Assembly: GCA_023091665.1 (NCBI GenBank)
Contig: JALJCQ010000008.1
Span: 1,302,001 to 1,366,000, forward strand
From: Pythium myriotylum
Lineage: Eukaryota; Oomycota; Peronosporomycetes; Pythiales; Pythiaceae
Reading direction: 5' to 3'
DNA: 64,000 bases
How positions within the stretch are numbered: the first letter of the stretch is position 1; every line of letters starts with the position of its first letter. A program made the translations under genes and the position numbers. Below, piece after piece: positions 10,763 to 20,866 of this stretch. The notes under the pieces were generated by a model. That model was not told where the DNA came from. It worked only from the letters and a program-made list of their open reading frames with translations, and ran no database searches.

Positions 10763-12532
10763 CGTTCTCTCGCAAGGTGCGCCGTGAGCTACCGTAGCGA
10801 TTACTGTCGCTGTATAAGCTGATGTTGTTGTTGATGATGATGATATTGCTGTCTGACGGCAGAATGGGATCCCTCAGCCGCCTTGAACATACTGTCGTGG
10901 AGCCACCAAGATTTACCAACCGATCGAGTCGCAAAACCAGATCCAGATCCGTCCGGCCTGCCTGCTGGCCTCAGTCGGAGACAACATCATGTCTATCAGA
11001 AGGGCTCCGCAGTCACTGGAGACGGCGATTATCAAGTCGCATTGCAATCAGTCGCTCCCCCGGTGGGCATTGTACATGGCGTGCCGCAACACACTCTGGT
11101 CGACACCCTTGCATAATGCGAAGCGGTCGAGTCTCGGAGTCTAGGAGAAGGCACCGAGGACCAGTACTGTGTGCCCTCTGATCAAGCAAGTGCCTCGGAC
11201 GCAACAACTGCCGCAGCCAGTCGCTCATCGACGAGAAAAGATCCTGGGAACATCCGAGACACGACGGCGAGCATCGGATCCACCTTCCCGCGCCACACGA
11301 CGGAAACTAGAGCGTGGTAACCGTCTGCGATTGAGCTTCGATCGCACGCGGGACGCCCTTCGATCATCGAAGCGACGAGACCGAGACAAAGACAAGGCAA
11401 GCGCTCGAAAGCTAGGATCTTGGATGGAGACGAGTCGGTCAGGATTAGCGGTTTCCGGAAGATGAGACGGCGGTGCCGAGTGCAACGGTGACGTGGTGGC
11501 GGTGACGAAGACGCGGGCGTGCAACTGCAACGCGATCTGGTATGTTCGGGCGTCTGCGAAGCAGCAGTGGAAGCACGAGGGCCGAGCACATCGCGTGTCT
11601 CGTGCCGCGCGTGAGCAAGATCGCGGCTTGAGCTCGTGTTCGAAGGAGCAGTGGCTGAGTCGAAGGTGGCGAGCTCGTGAGATTGTTGAGTGACGGATCC
11701 CTTCTGTTCTGTGGTAGGAATGAATACAAGAGTCGTGTGTTTGATCACTATGCTGTATCTCTCAACGCCGTCTTGAATTTGTACGGTTTGCCGCTTTTAC
11801 TACTCGCCTCAATGCCTCGCGAGATGTAAATGGCAGACCGAGCCATGCCATGTTGAAGATCGTCCGTGCTTTATTGAGCGAGAGCGAGACCAAGCGTAGT
11901 TACTTCGAAGGGCCCGAGACATTGTCGAGAATGCCTGGAGTCAAGGGTCCTGCATGAGTTAGAATAATGTTGGGTACCAGAGTAGTTTAACGACTGAAGA
12001 ACCATCGACTCCACCTACGTCGTCAGCAACAAACTTCAGTTGCTGGCACTGGTGACTCGTTCCTGTGATCAACGACGCCACTTCGAACCAGTGGGGAAGC
12101 CACATTTGTTGTTCGTCGTGTGAGGTAGGGATTTCAAACTCGAGAGAGCGGAGTAACACGAGTGAACAAGAAGATCTACAGGAGACAAGATGCGTACGAG
12201 CTGGGTTAATGTTACAGCACTTGGGTGCGGCTAAGTGAGGCTGAGGGATATGGAGGCAACAGGAAGGTCTCCGAGGAGACTCAAGTCCGGTTCCTGGAGG
12301 TTTTCGCTTCGAGTGATGGACGTATCTTCAGGAACTGCGTTGAAGTTGTATTACTGAAAATGTGTTATGATATTTCTTCCAACTCCAGCTCGATCTTGTG
12401 TTTGGTTGCTCGCTTCTTCGCTCGAGCTATTCGATCCGTGACGGAGAGCATGGTTCCTGTTCAGTAACTACAGTACCAGCGAAACCAATGTATTTAGAAA
12501 CTAAAAAGCAAATGAGACTGAGGTACCAGGTT
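10763..12532. other. Region of about 1.8 kb without a supported gene
   Basis: Open frames up to 188 codons exist (for example 11182-11748 on the minus strand) but are rich in Arg/Ser/His, lack recognisable domains and show no consistent third-position GC bias. It may contain decayed gene fragments plus the 5' flank of the coiled-coil gene and the 3' flank of SNW1. No RNA gene is seen. Composition becomes more AT-rich after about 11.75 kb. Confidence 0.4.
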
Positions 12533-14560
12533 TTAGCGACGACGAGGAAATTCCTTCTTGACGCTGTTCTTGCGAGCGTCCGAAAGGAACTGATCCAGTC
12601 CGTACGGGTCGTCGCTGTCGCTGTCTGACTCACTGCGGTCGCGGCGAGCGCGCTTGCGGTCACGAGAGGGCGAACGCGAGCGAGATCGCGATGGGGAGCG
12701 ACGTCGTGTCTGGCCTCGTCCTCGTCCTCTTGAGCGGGAACGAGAGCGAGAACGAGAGCGAGAGCGCGACGGAGAGCGGCGACGACTGCTGCTAGATGGT
12801 GCGGGCGCGCGTGAGCGTGGGGGTGTCCGAGACCTCGACGACGAACGCGAGCGAGACGGCGACCGCGACGGGGAGCGTCGACGAGAGTCTGCCCGGTCGC
12901 GTCCACGATTATCGTTTCGGTCGGCATCATCATGAGATGGCTTGGCGTCATCATAAGAGAATTGCACCGGTCCATCGCGGCCTCGTCCGACTTCTTCGGT
13001 ACCCCGGAACTGTCGGTCGGCCTTGAAACGCTTCTTGTGATCACTCTTGAGGTCTTCGTAGTCCTTATCAGCGTCCGCATAGGCACTGTCGTCTACTTTG
13101 GGGCGATACACGCTCGCTTTGCCACGGTCCACCATGGGCTTCGAGTAGACACTGTACTCATCGTCACCACCGAACCCCGAACCGAGGCCTTGAGATTGGT
13201 TGAAGAGACGAGAGTCGAACATGGCCTCACCTGAGAGCTTTCCTGTGCCCTGGAGTTGGCCGAGCGCGATCTTTTCTGACACATCACGGTCTTCGTCGCG
13301 CGCGAGCTTGCCTTTCTTACCCAGCTTCTCCATACGCATGTCGCGTTCGCGTTCCTTCTTTCGTTCGCGACGGATTCGCTCCCGCTCCCGACGTGCCTCC
13401 TCGTCGTCTGAGCCACTCTCGCTCCCTCGTCGACCACGACCTCGGCTACGGCTTCGACTGGAGCTGCGACTGCGACCGCGGCCTCGGCTGCTGCTTCGGC
13501 TTCGACTCCGACTCGGCCCGTACTTGCTATCGCGCGCCTCGCCGTCGTCGCCGCGGATGCCCGCGCGTTCCATGCGTGCTTTCTGCGCGAGCTCGCGCAG
13601 CTCGTTCTCCTTCTGCTCTTTCTGCTTCATGGCGAGCTTCTTCTGGACCTGCGCGCGCATGTTGACTTCTTCACGGGCCTTGCGCTCGGCGATCGCGAGC
13701 GCCTCGGCGAGCGACGCAAAGTTGTCGTTGACCGTCGGCTGCTGGAGTCCTCGGCCGTCGGCCGCCAGGCGCTTGTCGAGCGCGATCGTGAAGCCCTTGG
13801 AGTTCTTCCAGTTGGAGATGACCGGCGGGATCTTCCACGACTGCTGGTCCTTGACCGTGAGCTTGCGCGGCGGCGAGTGGAGCACGGGCACGGGCGGCGA
13901 CGGCGGCCCGCGCACGGCCTTCTTGTGCTGGAACTTGGGCGGCTCCATGGGGTCCTTGGCGACCTCGACGAGGCGGATGATGCGCTGCTGGCTCTGCGCG
14001 CCCATCTTGCCCTGGTCGTGGGGCGTGTAGCGGATGTACGTGGAGGTTTCCTTGGCGGTCTTTTGGTGGGCGACGTTGACCGGGTGCGCGGCGGCGATCT
14101 TGCCCTGCACGAGCTGCTGTAGCGCGTCGCGCGTGCGGTTGGCGGTCTCGATCTCTTCTTCCTTGGTCGGCAGCGCGCGCGCGTGGTCGTCTTTCTCGAC
14201 GAGGTCGCTGAACTTGGTGTAGACCGTGGCCTTGTCGCGGTGGTGCTGCGTCACGACGGCGTCGTAGCTCACGCGGCCGTCGTCGCCGCGCACCTGCAGC
14301 GCGAGCGCGTTGCTGCTGCCGCCTCCGCCTTTCTTGCCCATGCCCAGCGGGAACTGCGCCAAGTGGATCTCGGGGAACGCGCCGCCGTCGCCAAAGTCGC
14401 TCGCGGCGCGCGGCACGAACTGCGCGGCCACGCGGCGCGGGTACGGCGGCACTTGCGCGGCTGGCGGCAGCGCCGGCGAGGAGCTCTCGGCGAGAGACGG
14501 GGCAGACGCCTCGGGCGGCGCCGCGTAGGCGTGCACGGGCGCCGGGAAGAGCGAGCTCAT
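12533..14560 (-). CDS. SNW1: SNW1/SKIP/Prp45 splicing factor with long RS-rich C-terminal tail
   Basis: Single exon, 675 aa from ATG 14560; an upstream in-frame extension to 14638 is unlikely. The N-terminus carries PPYPRRVAAQFVPRAASDFGDGGAFPEIHLAQFPLGMG, followed by the SNW domain (YTPHDQGKMGAQSQQRIIRLVEVAKDPMEPPKF, the IPPVISNWKN S-N-W signature and an ALDKRLAADGRG block). A charged coiled coil and GLGSGFGGDDEYSVYSKPM follow. SKIP is a core component of activated spliceosomes. Where most orthologues end near residue 540, this protein continues for over 100 residues of alternating Ser/Arg (about 14 RS pairs in the densest run), like an SR protein. The tail is frame-consistent to its stop. 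The gene is head-to-head with the proteasome chaperone gene (166 bp between ATGs). Confidence 0.93.
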   Translation of the reverse strand: MSSLFPAPVHAYAAPPEASAPSLAESSSPALPPAAQVPPYPRRVAAQFVPRAASDFGDGGAFPEIHLAQFPLGMGKKGGGGSSNALALQVRGDDGRVSYDAVVTQHHRDKATVYTKFSDLVEKDDHARALPTKEEEIETANRTRDALQQLVQGKIAAAHPVNVAHQKTAKETSTYIRYTPHDQGKMGAQSQQRIIRLVEVAKDPMEPPKFQHKKAVRGPPSPPVPVLHSPPRKLTVKDQQSWKIPPVISNWKNSKGFTIALDKRLAADGRGLQQPTVNDNFASLAEALAIAERKAREEVNMRAQVQKKLAMKQKEQKENELRELAQKARMERAGIRGDDGEARDSKYGPSRSRSRSSSRGRGRSRSSSRSRSRGRGRRGSESGSDDEEARRERERIRRERKKERERDMRMEKLGKKGKLARDEDRDVSEKIALGQLQGTGKLSGEAMFDSRLFNQSQGLGSGFGGDDEYSVYSKPMVDRGKASVYRPKVDDSAYADADKDYEDLKSDHKKRFKADRQFRGTEEVGRGRDGPVQFSYDDAKPSHDDADRNDNRGRDRADSRRRSPSRSPSRSRSSSRSRTPPRSRAPAPSSSSRRRSPSRSRSRSRSRSRSRGRGRGQTRRRSPSRSRSRSPSRDRKRARRDRSESDSDSDDPYGLDQFLSDARKNSVKKEFPRRR

Positions 14561-14726
14561 GGCGGCGGCGATGGGGCGGCGGGGGAACCAATGCGCCCGC
14601 GAACGACGGAAGAGCGGTTTGTTAGGAACTGATATCATAGAACGCTAACAGGTTCGTAACAGGTACAAAACAGCACCGCGAGATCTTGGGCGCCGCCATA
14701 TTCGACGGAAGCGACGACGCACGACC

Positions 14727-15812
14727 ATGGCGCTCGCGCTGCGCTTCGCGGAGGAAGGCGAGTTCAGGTGCGCGAGGCGAATGTACTGATAGTAGAGATC
14801 TCTCTTTCTCTGTGCTCACGCCGCGCGCTTGTCGGCAGCTCGCGCGCTGTCGGCGCCTCCTACGACGACGACGGCGACGTGCTCGCGGCGCCGCCCACCA
14901 GCTACTTCCGCGTACGTTCGCTCGCCGCCGTTTGGCTCTGTCGCTGGCCGCGTTCGCTGACTGTGTCGGTGCCCAGTGGAGCAAGCCCGCTCGCGCGCGC
15001 GTGGGCGACGCGCCGCTCGCCGTCGAGCGCCTCGTGGTCGCCACGAAGGGCGCGCCGCAGCTTTTCCTCGAGCGACTCACGGCCGCCTGGACGCTCGTGG
15101 GCGCGCTCGCGGTCTCGGACGAAGCGCCGGTACGTGGACGCGCAACGTGGTATTTGGGGACAAGAGAGTGGAGCTCATGCGTCGATGCCGCAGCAATCCG
15201 TGACGCTGGACGCGAGAAGACGACCGGCGGCCGCGCAGATCCTCTCGCACGAGCCCGTGGACCACGCCGACTTCGGCAAACTGCTCGCGGTGGTCGTGCC
15301 CAACGACATCTCGAACGACGCCGTGTGGCTCTGGGTGCAGACGCTGCAGCGCCACGTGGACGCGCGCGAGACGCTCGTGCTGGACGCGCAGATCTCGGCC
15401 ATCTACGACTTTGGCTTCGGCTCGGATGACGCGCCGATGCTGCGCACACTGGCGTCGGCCGAAGCGCGCGACGCCAAATTTGAGCGGCTGGTGCCGACGC
15501 TCGAGACGCCTCGCTTCGTCACGGGCGTCACGGCCGCTCTGCTCACGCAGGTACGCAGACAGCATCTCCGACAGGAGTCTGCTTTCTGGTTTGCTCACGT
15601 CAGCGTGATCGTGTTTACAGGGAGAACTTCGCCGTCGTCGCGTGCGCGCATTCGTTCTTCTCCGCAGCGCCAACTCGCTCTTGGTCGAGAGCGCTCGCAG
15701 CTTTTCCCCGCTCGTCTCGCTGCTCGACCTTCCGGCCGCGGCGGCCTTCACGTCTCTGTCGCCGCTCCCAAGTCTCGACCCAGAGGAAGAGCTAAACAGT
15801 TTATACACGTGA
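14727..15812 (+). CDS. Proteasome assembly chaperone 1 (PSMG1/PAC1)-like
   Basis: Five exons: 14727-14767, 14839-14911, 14977-15129, 15194-15550, 15621-15812, with introns of 71, 65, 64 and 70 nt. The product is 271 aa. All junctions keep frame and use GTGCGC or GTACGY donors. Similarity to PAC1 is diffuse but ordered: a strand-rich core (RLVVATKGAPQLF), NDAVWLWVQTLQRHVDARETLVLDAQ, the LETPRFVTGVTAALL block, and a C-terminus ending DPEEELNSLYT, close to the HbYX-like end (NIYT) of human PSMG1. PAC1-PAC2 heterodimers template alpha-ring assembly of the 20S proteasome. Assignment rests on block order and the C-terminal motif; a related chaperone fold cannot be excluded. Confidence 0.68.
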
Positions 15813-15880
15813 GGCCTCAGGCCGTCGTGTCCAGTTCGTCCGTGTTCTCTACAACGCACGCGTGCGCATCTTCAGCACGG

Positions 15881-16195
15881 ATGAGGCTGTCGCTGCTGCC
15901 GCCCAAGCTGCTGCTCGACCTTGCGGGCCACACCATCGTCATGCGCGCGGGCCTCGTCTGGGGCGGTACCGTCGTCGTCGACGACACAGGCTCCGAGATG
16001 CGGCGACTCGAGCCGCTGCTCACGAGCGCCGACACGCGCTTGCCGGCACGGATGGACGACGCGCGCGTGATCGTGAGTCTGCGCGTGGACCGTGTGGGCG
16101 CGGCGTCGACGCTCACGACTGTCGGATGGAGTGCGTGCATCCCGGCTGCGTGGGTCTCACTCAGGGCTTGCGCTCCTTCGACTGTGGGCGGCTGA
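15881..16195 (+). CDS. Small uncharacterised ORF, 104 aa
   Basis: ATG at 15881 starts a frame with strongly GC-biased third positions over most of its length (for example LLDLAGHTIVMRAGLVWG), unlike the other five frames, which suggests real coding or a recently lost exon. No domain is recognised; a small beta-barrel (Sm-like) protein is one weak possibility from the LPPKLLLDLAGHTIVM start. It begins 68 bp after the proteasome chaperone stop and ends 90 bp before the convergent coiled-coil gene. The last 25 residues lose the bias, so the true end may involve an intron. Confidence 0.35.
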   Translation: MRLSLLPPKLLLDLAGHTIVMRAGLVWGGTVVVDDTGSEMRRLEPLLTSADTRLPARMDDARVIVSLRVDRVGAASTLTTVGWSACIPAAWVSLRACAPSTVGG

Positions 16196-16285
16196 GCTGT
16201 GATGAGGATGGCCGTCAGCGCCGCCCCCGACGGCTCGCGTGGTCCGAGCACGATCTTCTGCTCCCAACACACCAAACAGCATTAG

Positions 16286-18295
16286 CTATCGAGCGGCTCC
16301 CACAAACGACCATCGACGTACCGAGAGGCAGGCGTCTCGCTTGAGCAGGAGATTGCTTCGTCGCGTGTTGGCGACGCTCTGTTTGGTGCGACGGTCGCGC
16401 GGCGGCGTCTCGTCCTCGCTTGCCTTGGCATGGTGCTGTAGCTTGAGCGTCAGCGCGACCTCGGTCATCTTCTTCTGTAGTGCCTCGAGCATCGCAGGCG
16501 ACGACAACTCGCTGAGCAGTAGTGGCCCACTGAGCGACTCCTGGCTGTTGACGAGCTTCTCGGCGTGAAGGATCTCGAGGCAGCGCTGCATGATGGCACA
16601 CAGACGGGTCTGCTCGTGGTTGCGCACCTCTCGAAGTTCGTTGTACGAGTCGATTCGCTGGAGCGTGTGGTGGATTCGCTCCTGCAGCTCCTGCTGCATG
16701 GCCGAGGCCACATGCTGGGAGCCACGAATGTTCGCGTGGCGCTGGGCCGCCTCCTGCTCCAGTTTGGCGGCCTCTTTCTCGAGCGCGTCGACTTCGTCCT
16801 GCAGCTGCGAGTTGAGCTTGTGCTTGGAGAGCAACGCGTCCTCAGTCTCTTCGAACTGCGTCACAAACCGCCCAAGCGCGTCGCGGTCGTTGTCATCGCC
16901 TTCCTCTTCGCTACTCGTGTCGATACAAAGCGTCTGCTGGATCACACGAAAGGCTCTGCGGAACGAAAGCAGCGGCTTCTCACTCGCCACGACCTCGGAC
17001 GTGATCGTTTTGTCCGACAGCATTCGCTGCAGGATCTCGAGTGGACTGCCAGCCGTGAGCACGACAGTCGCCCGCCGCGTGCCCTCAAGCTCACCACTGT
17101 GACGCTGCTGCGCTGCGCTCATGAGTTCGCGTGCGTCGACGACCACGTCCTGCTCGGGTGGGAGCTTGAGTCGCTGCTCCTCAGCCTCAAGCTCGGCCTG
17201 GCGCTCGAGTTCCATGAGTTCCTGCGACAGCGCGTTGCGCACGCTTTTGGCTCCGCGCACTTTGTCATCGAGCGCGGCATTGGTGGCCTCGACCTCGGTG
17301 ATGTCATCCACGAGCTTCTTCTTGACCTTGCGCATGGCCAGCAGCTCGCGCCGAAGAGTGTCAATGTCGGTCTTGACCTGCTGCTGCGCTGTCACGAGCT
17401 TCATGAACTCTTCCTCGGCCTTGGAGATGCGTGCGTGCATGATGGTCGCACAGTGGGCCACGGCCGCGTCGTTCTCGCGCACGGCGTTGACACCGCGCAG
17501 CTTCTTGCGCAGCGTCGCGATCTGCGCCTCGAAGAACTGTTTCTCGCGTTCGAGGATCGCCATCTCGTCCTGCAGGACCTGGATCTTTAGCTGGAACGCC
17601 GCGTCGCTCGCCAGCAGCCGCTCGACCGTGCTGCGCTCCGACTCGGCTGTGGCGAGAGATGACTTGGACTTGGCGAATGTGACGCGTTGGGTCAGCGCCG
17701 TGTCATCCCCGGATGCACCAACAGGGTGGCGACGACGGCGGAGGCGGTCGATAACGGCAGAAGGAGACTGCTCGGTGCGTTTGTCGGCGTCAGGCAGCGC
17801 CGTCATGCTCTTGCTACAGCTGGCTGACGTTGGCCTTGAGACTTTTCCTTCCTCGTCATCTGAGCTCGCGTTTGTCTCTCTCTCATCTTGCGCGCAGCTC
17901 GCTCGTCGCCTCCTTCGAGGCTCAGACACGAGCGACAGCTGTGGCATCGACTCGCTGCGTTTGAAGGCGGGGCGGCCGTACAACTGGTGGCTCAGCGATG
18001 GCGCTCGTCTCGGCACCGGAGCCGCTGGAAGCGAAGGCGGCTTGCCACTTGCTTCATTCATGACGACCACGTACTGACTCGGGTTGGCAGCATTCTCCTC
18101 GACACGAGCAATGGCGCCTGTACGCTGGAGGTGTTGCAAAGAGCGCTTGTTGGCGAGGAGAAACTCGCGGCGCTTCCCCAAATGCGTGTCCAGAAGCGCA
18201 TTGTACGCTGGAATACCGTCCGAGGGCAGGAACCGCGTGGAGAAGGCCACGTGCTTGCGCGGCCGAGCTGTCTCGGTCGTCGAGGCAAGCGCCAT
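16286..18295 (-). CDS. Probable outer dynein arm docking complex coiled-coil protein (ODA1/CCDC63-114-like)
   Basis: Single exon, 669 aa from ATG 18295. The N-terminal 230 residues are low-complexity and basic. From about residue 240 the protein is coiled coil: LKIQVLQDEMAILEREKQFF, then DIDTLRRELLAMRKVKKKL, and a block around residue 500 reading FRRAFRVIQQTLCID followed after an acidic insert by FVTQFEETEDALLSKHKLNS. The last block has the layout of the F-KI-..TGI.D.-...F...E..N..L..Y.NELN segment of ODA docking proteins, which anchor outer dynein arms to axonemal doublets. That would suit a flagellated zoosporic organism. Assignment rests on one diagnostic block plus overall architecture; a generic axonemal coiled-coil protein is the alternative. 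Confidence 0.5.
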   Translation of the reverse strand: MALASTTETARPRKHVAFSTRFLPSDGIPAYNALLDTHLGKRREFLLANKRSLQHLQRTGAIARVEENAANPSQYVVVMNEASGKPPSLPAAPVPRRAPSLSHQLYGRPAFKRSESMPQLSLVSEPRRRRRASCAQDERETNASSDDEEGKVSRPTSASCSKSMTALPDADKRTEQSPSAVIDRLRRRRHPVGASGDDTALTQRVTFAKSKSSLATAESERSTVERLLASDAAFQLKIQVLQDEMAILEREKQFFEAQIATLRKKLRGVNAVRENDAAVAHCATIMHARISKAEEEFMKLVTAQQQVKTDIDTLRRELLAMRKVKKKLVDDITEVEATNAALDDKVRGAKSVRNALSQELMELERQAELEAEEQRLKLPPEQDVVVDARELMSAAQQRHSGELEGTRRATVVLTAGSPLEILQRMLSDKTITSEVVASEKPLLSFRRAFRVIQQTLCIDTSSEEEGDDNDRDALGRFVTQFEETEDALLSKHKLNSQLQDEVDALEKEAAKLEQEAAQRHANIRGSQHVASAMQQELQERIHHTLQRIDSYNELREVRNHEQTRLCAIMQRCLEILHAEKLVNSQESLSGPLLLSELSSPAMLEALQKKMTEVALTLKLQHHAKASEDETPPRDRRTKQSVANTRRSNLLLKRDACLSVRRWSFVGAAR

Positions 18296-18567
18296 AACTG
18301 CCCCGAGCACGCCGATGGCCTCGTGTGCGACAGGCAGCTCTCCTTTTAGAGCTGCGGCAGTGACGGTAATAGAAAAAGTGATCAACGCGAACGAGACGAC
18401 ACATCACGGCAAGCAGCGAGACAGAGAACGATAAACATGCATTCAACTTATGAATCCTCAGCGGCGGCGGCGTGCTCCTCTGATGGCCGTCGCGAGGCCA
18501 TCGATTGTGCGAAGGAATTTTCGGTTCGTCTCTTCTCGTGCTTCACGCTCTTCACGGATGAACGTCG

Positions 18568-19037
18568 CTAACTACTCTGCGTGAAGCCGAGTCGCCTCTT
18601 CTCGACTGGCACGTTCCTCGCGGGCCAGTCGCTCGTAACGTTCACGACTCTCCTCGCGCTCCTCGCGGAGATCACGTTGCGCCTGAATCGCCAGCGCTTC
18701 GTTCGCCTGCGCCGAGTAAACGAACTTGTACACGAGATCTTGCGTGATCGGTCTCGCTTGGAGTCTTGGGGTGGCTGAAACGACGGTGCTCGTTTGCTCC
18801 ATTGTCGCTGGTGAGATCGATGGTTTCTATCTCGTCGCCGCTGGACGACGCAGTCTCCGTTTGCACCTGCGCTTGTGGAGTAGAGCAACATGAATTGCGT
18901 TTTCGAATCGTCGAATGACGGTGCTTCGTCGGCGTTGGTGGAATGCGAGAAGCCTTCTCGCGAAGTCGTTGGGAGCGGCGCAGTACTCGCTCAGGCGTCG
19001 CTTCGGCCTGCTCAATGGTGCTCGCCTGGTGAGCCAT
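18568..19037 (-). CDS. Short charged ORF pair with SUMO-interaction-like motif (uncertain or frameshifted gene)
   Basis: From ATG 19037 the frame encodes a basic N-terminus and a stretch EIETIDLTSD resembling a SUMO-interacting motif (hydrophobic core next to acidic residues). About 18805 the coding-like signal moves to another frame, which runs to 18572 and encodes a charged helix (REEREESRERYERLAREERASREEA). No intron fits at the switch. It could be one frameshifted gene or two chance ORFs. No family is recognised. Confidence 0.3.
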
Positions 19038-19148
19038 TCGAGTTTCAATTTGTGCCCGTTGCTGCCGCCGAGGTCGTTATCCCTGTCGCAGTGAGCTAAC
19101 TGTCGGACTTCTTCGACCGAGCAGCTCACTATCTTATCAACAGCGGTG

Positions 19149-20740
19149 ATGGACCAGCCCAAGACGGTGCGGAACCTCACCTTTGCCACCGTGCGCCCAG
19201 CCAATTCTCACTTTGTTTTCGAACAGGCCACGACGTTCTTAATCAAGCTCAGCTGCGATGGCAGCTTGGGCCTGACGACTGATTCGTTGGGATCTATCCA
19301 GGCCGTTGCTCGGAACAGTCCTGCTAGTCGGGCAGGACTCAAAGCAGGTGAGTGAATATCTCGTTTGAATGTAGTGACGCCTATTTTGAACGGCATTGTC
19401 CCGGAGGTCACACAATAACAAGGCTAAATGCCAAAGATCAGTGTTGTGGATGGCAACGTGTCTGCCACGAAACAAATGAGATCGACTTAGTTGTGTCAGC
19501 GTTCCCGCCACTAACTGTGTGGGCGATCACTATACGCGGAGACTGCCTCGATGAGGTCGAGAATGACAAACTTCCCAGTCGAGTAATATGGTGCTGCTTC
19601 ATTCTCAAAGAGGCGCGTCATCTCACTCCTTCTACTTGCTTCAGGGTCGAAATTTATCATGTCGCGTTTACAACTTCTTTCGACGGAAAGCACGAGAGTC
19701 TCTTCCACTCGATCCGCCTCTCGCATTCGCCGTTTTTCAAGAATCGATTCGCGGAAGACCACACTCAATGTGGGAGTCGCTCCAGAACTGGAAGACAGTT
19801 CAACCCATCGTTCCTCGCTTGAAAATCCTCTCAGTCCTGGGAGGTCTTCTGAGGCAGGTCGAACAGCATGTCGTTTCTGAAGGTAGAGATACTTCCAACT
19901 GTTCTCATAGCTCACTCAGACGCACTGAGTGATGTGTCGCCAGCTTATGACCCTGCAACTCGGGCTACCTTCGCGCAATACGCGACGTTTGCGATCTCCT
20001 TCACGATGGAAAAGATTCGAGCAGCCCAGCAAGTCAGTCCCGAGGTCGAGGCTATCGTCGATTATATTGAGCAATGCTCCCAGCGGATCTTTACGTCTCC
20101 ATTCTATGGTCCGCGCAACGTCGAGCCATCCCCAGCACGAGACTATGTGATGCGGGAGAACACTGATGGATCGAATGCAACACCATTCATCAGAGCCGAT
20201 TCACAGAGCAAACCGTCGTCTTTATCTCCTGCACTCGAAAGTCGTGTGCGAGATCTTTTGACGGATGCATCGGCGGCGGTGGAGACAATATCGTTACACC
20301 CTGAAGCCTGGAGCGAGTCATCTCCTTCAGTTCCTCCGCACGAAGACCGAGAGCGAGATGCTCCAACACACGCTGCGGCGGTGGTGGAGACAATATCGTT
20401 ACATCCTGAAGCCTGGAGCGAGTCATCTCCTTCAGTTCCTCCGCACGCAGACCGAGTGCGAGATGCTCCAACAGACGCTGCGGCGGTGGTGGAGACAAGA
20501 TTGCTGTGCGCTCAAGCGCAGAGCGAAGAATCTGATCACGAGGAATGGACAAACAAAGGCGAAGTTGCGGCCGTAAAAGCGGAAGTGGGTGCACTTGTGT
20601 ATTCGCAAATTGTGGATGCAGGGCGTCTCTATGCCGACCTCAAGCGTGAGTTGGAAACAGTGAAAGCTGAAGGGCGATTGTCCCCAGCAAAGAAGTTGAA
20701 GCCTGGCAAGGATGGCTCTGTCATGGCCCTGAAACAATAG
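19149..20740 (+). CDS. PDZ-like domain protein with intragenic 105-bp repeat
   Basis: The first exon (19149-19347 or 19351) encodes a PDZ-like start: FLIKLSCDGSLGLTTDSLG, IQAVARNSPASRAGLKAG. The following intron is unresolved: PDZ-like ISVVDGN lies in one frame and VCHETNEIDLVVSAF in another at 19437-19500, so either an unusual splice or a one-base indel is present. Later exons are well defined: donor at 19583 to acceptor 19644 (62 nt), and donor 19883 to acceptor 19943 (61 nt), leading to the final exon 19944-20740. The C-terminal region has a tandem 35-residue repeat (VETISLHPEAWSESSPSVPP), then an acidic helix and a Lys-rich end. PDZ proteins are scaffolds; no partner can be inferred. Confidence 0.55.
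20270..20495 (+). repeat. Tandem coding repeat, 105-bp period
   Basis: Two full units and the start of a third, each beginning near GCTGCGGCGGTGGTGGAGAC (20373 and 20478; a diverged first unit start near 20270). Period 105 bp equals 35 codons, so the reading frame is kept. Units differ at only a few positions, indicating recent duplication. Confidence 0.85.
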
Positions 20741-20866
20741 CCACCGCTGATTTGAAAGATGTGGCCAATCGCGATCACATCTTAGGCAGGCCGTGGTTCA
20801 GTTTCACATGGGTGTTTTCTCATTATGCATTATGCAAATCTATTAGTAGTGAGTTCCTCTATCGTT

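Noticed and set aside
11182..11748. 188-codon minus-strand ORF in the 10.8-12.5 kb gap
   Set aside because: Arg/Ser/Thr-rich composition, no domain, no coding bias compared with neighbours, and overlapping equally long frames.
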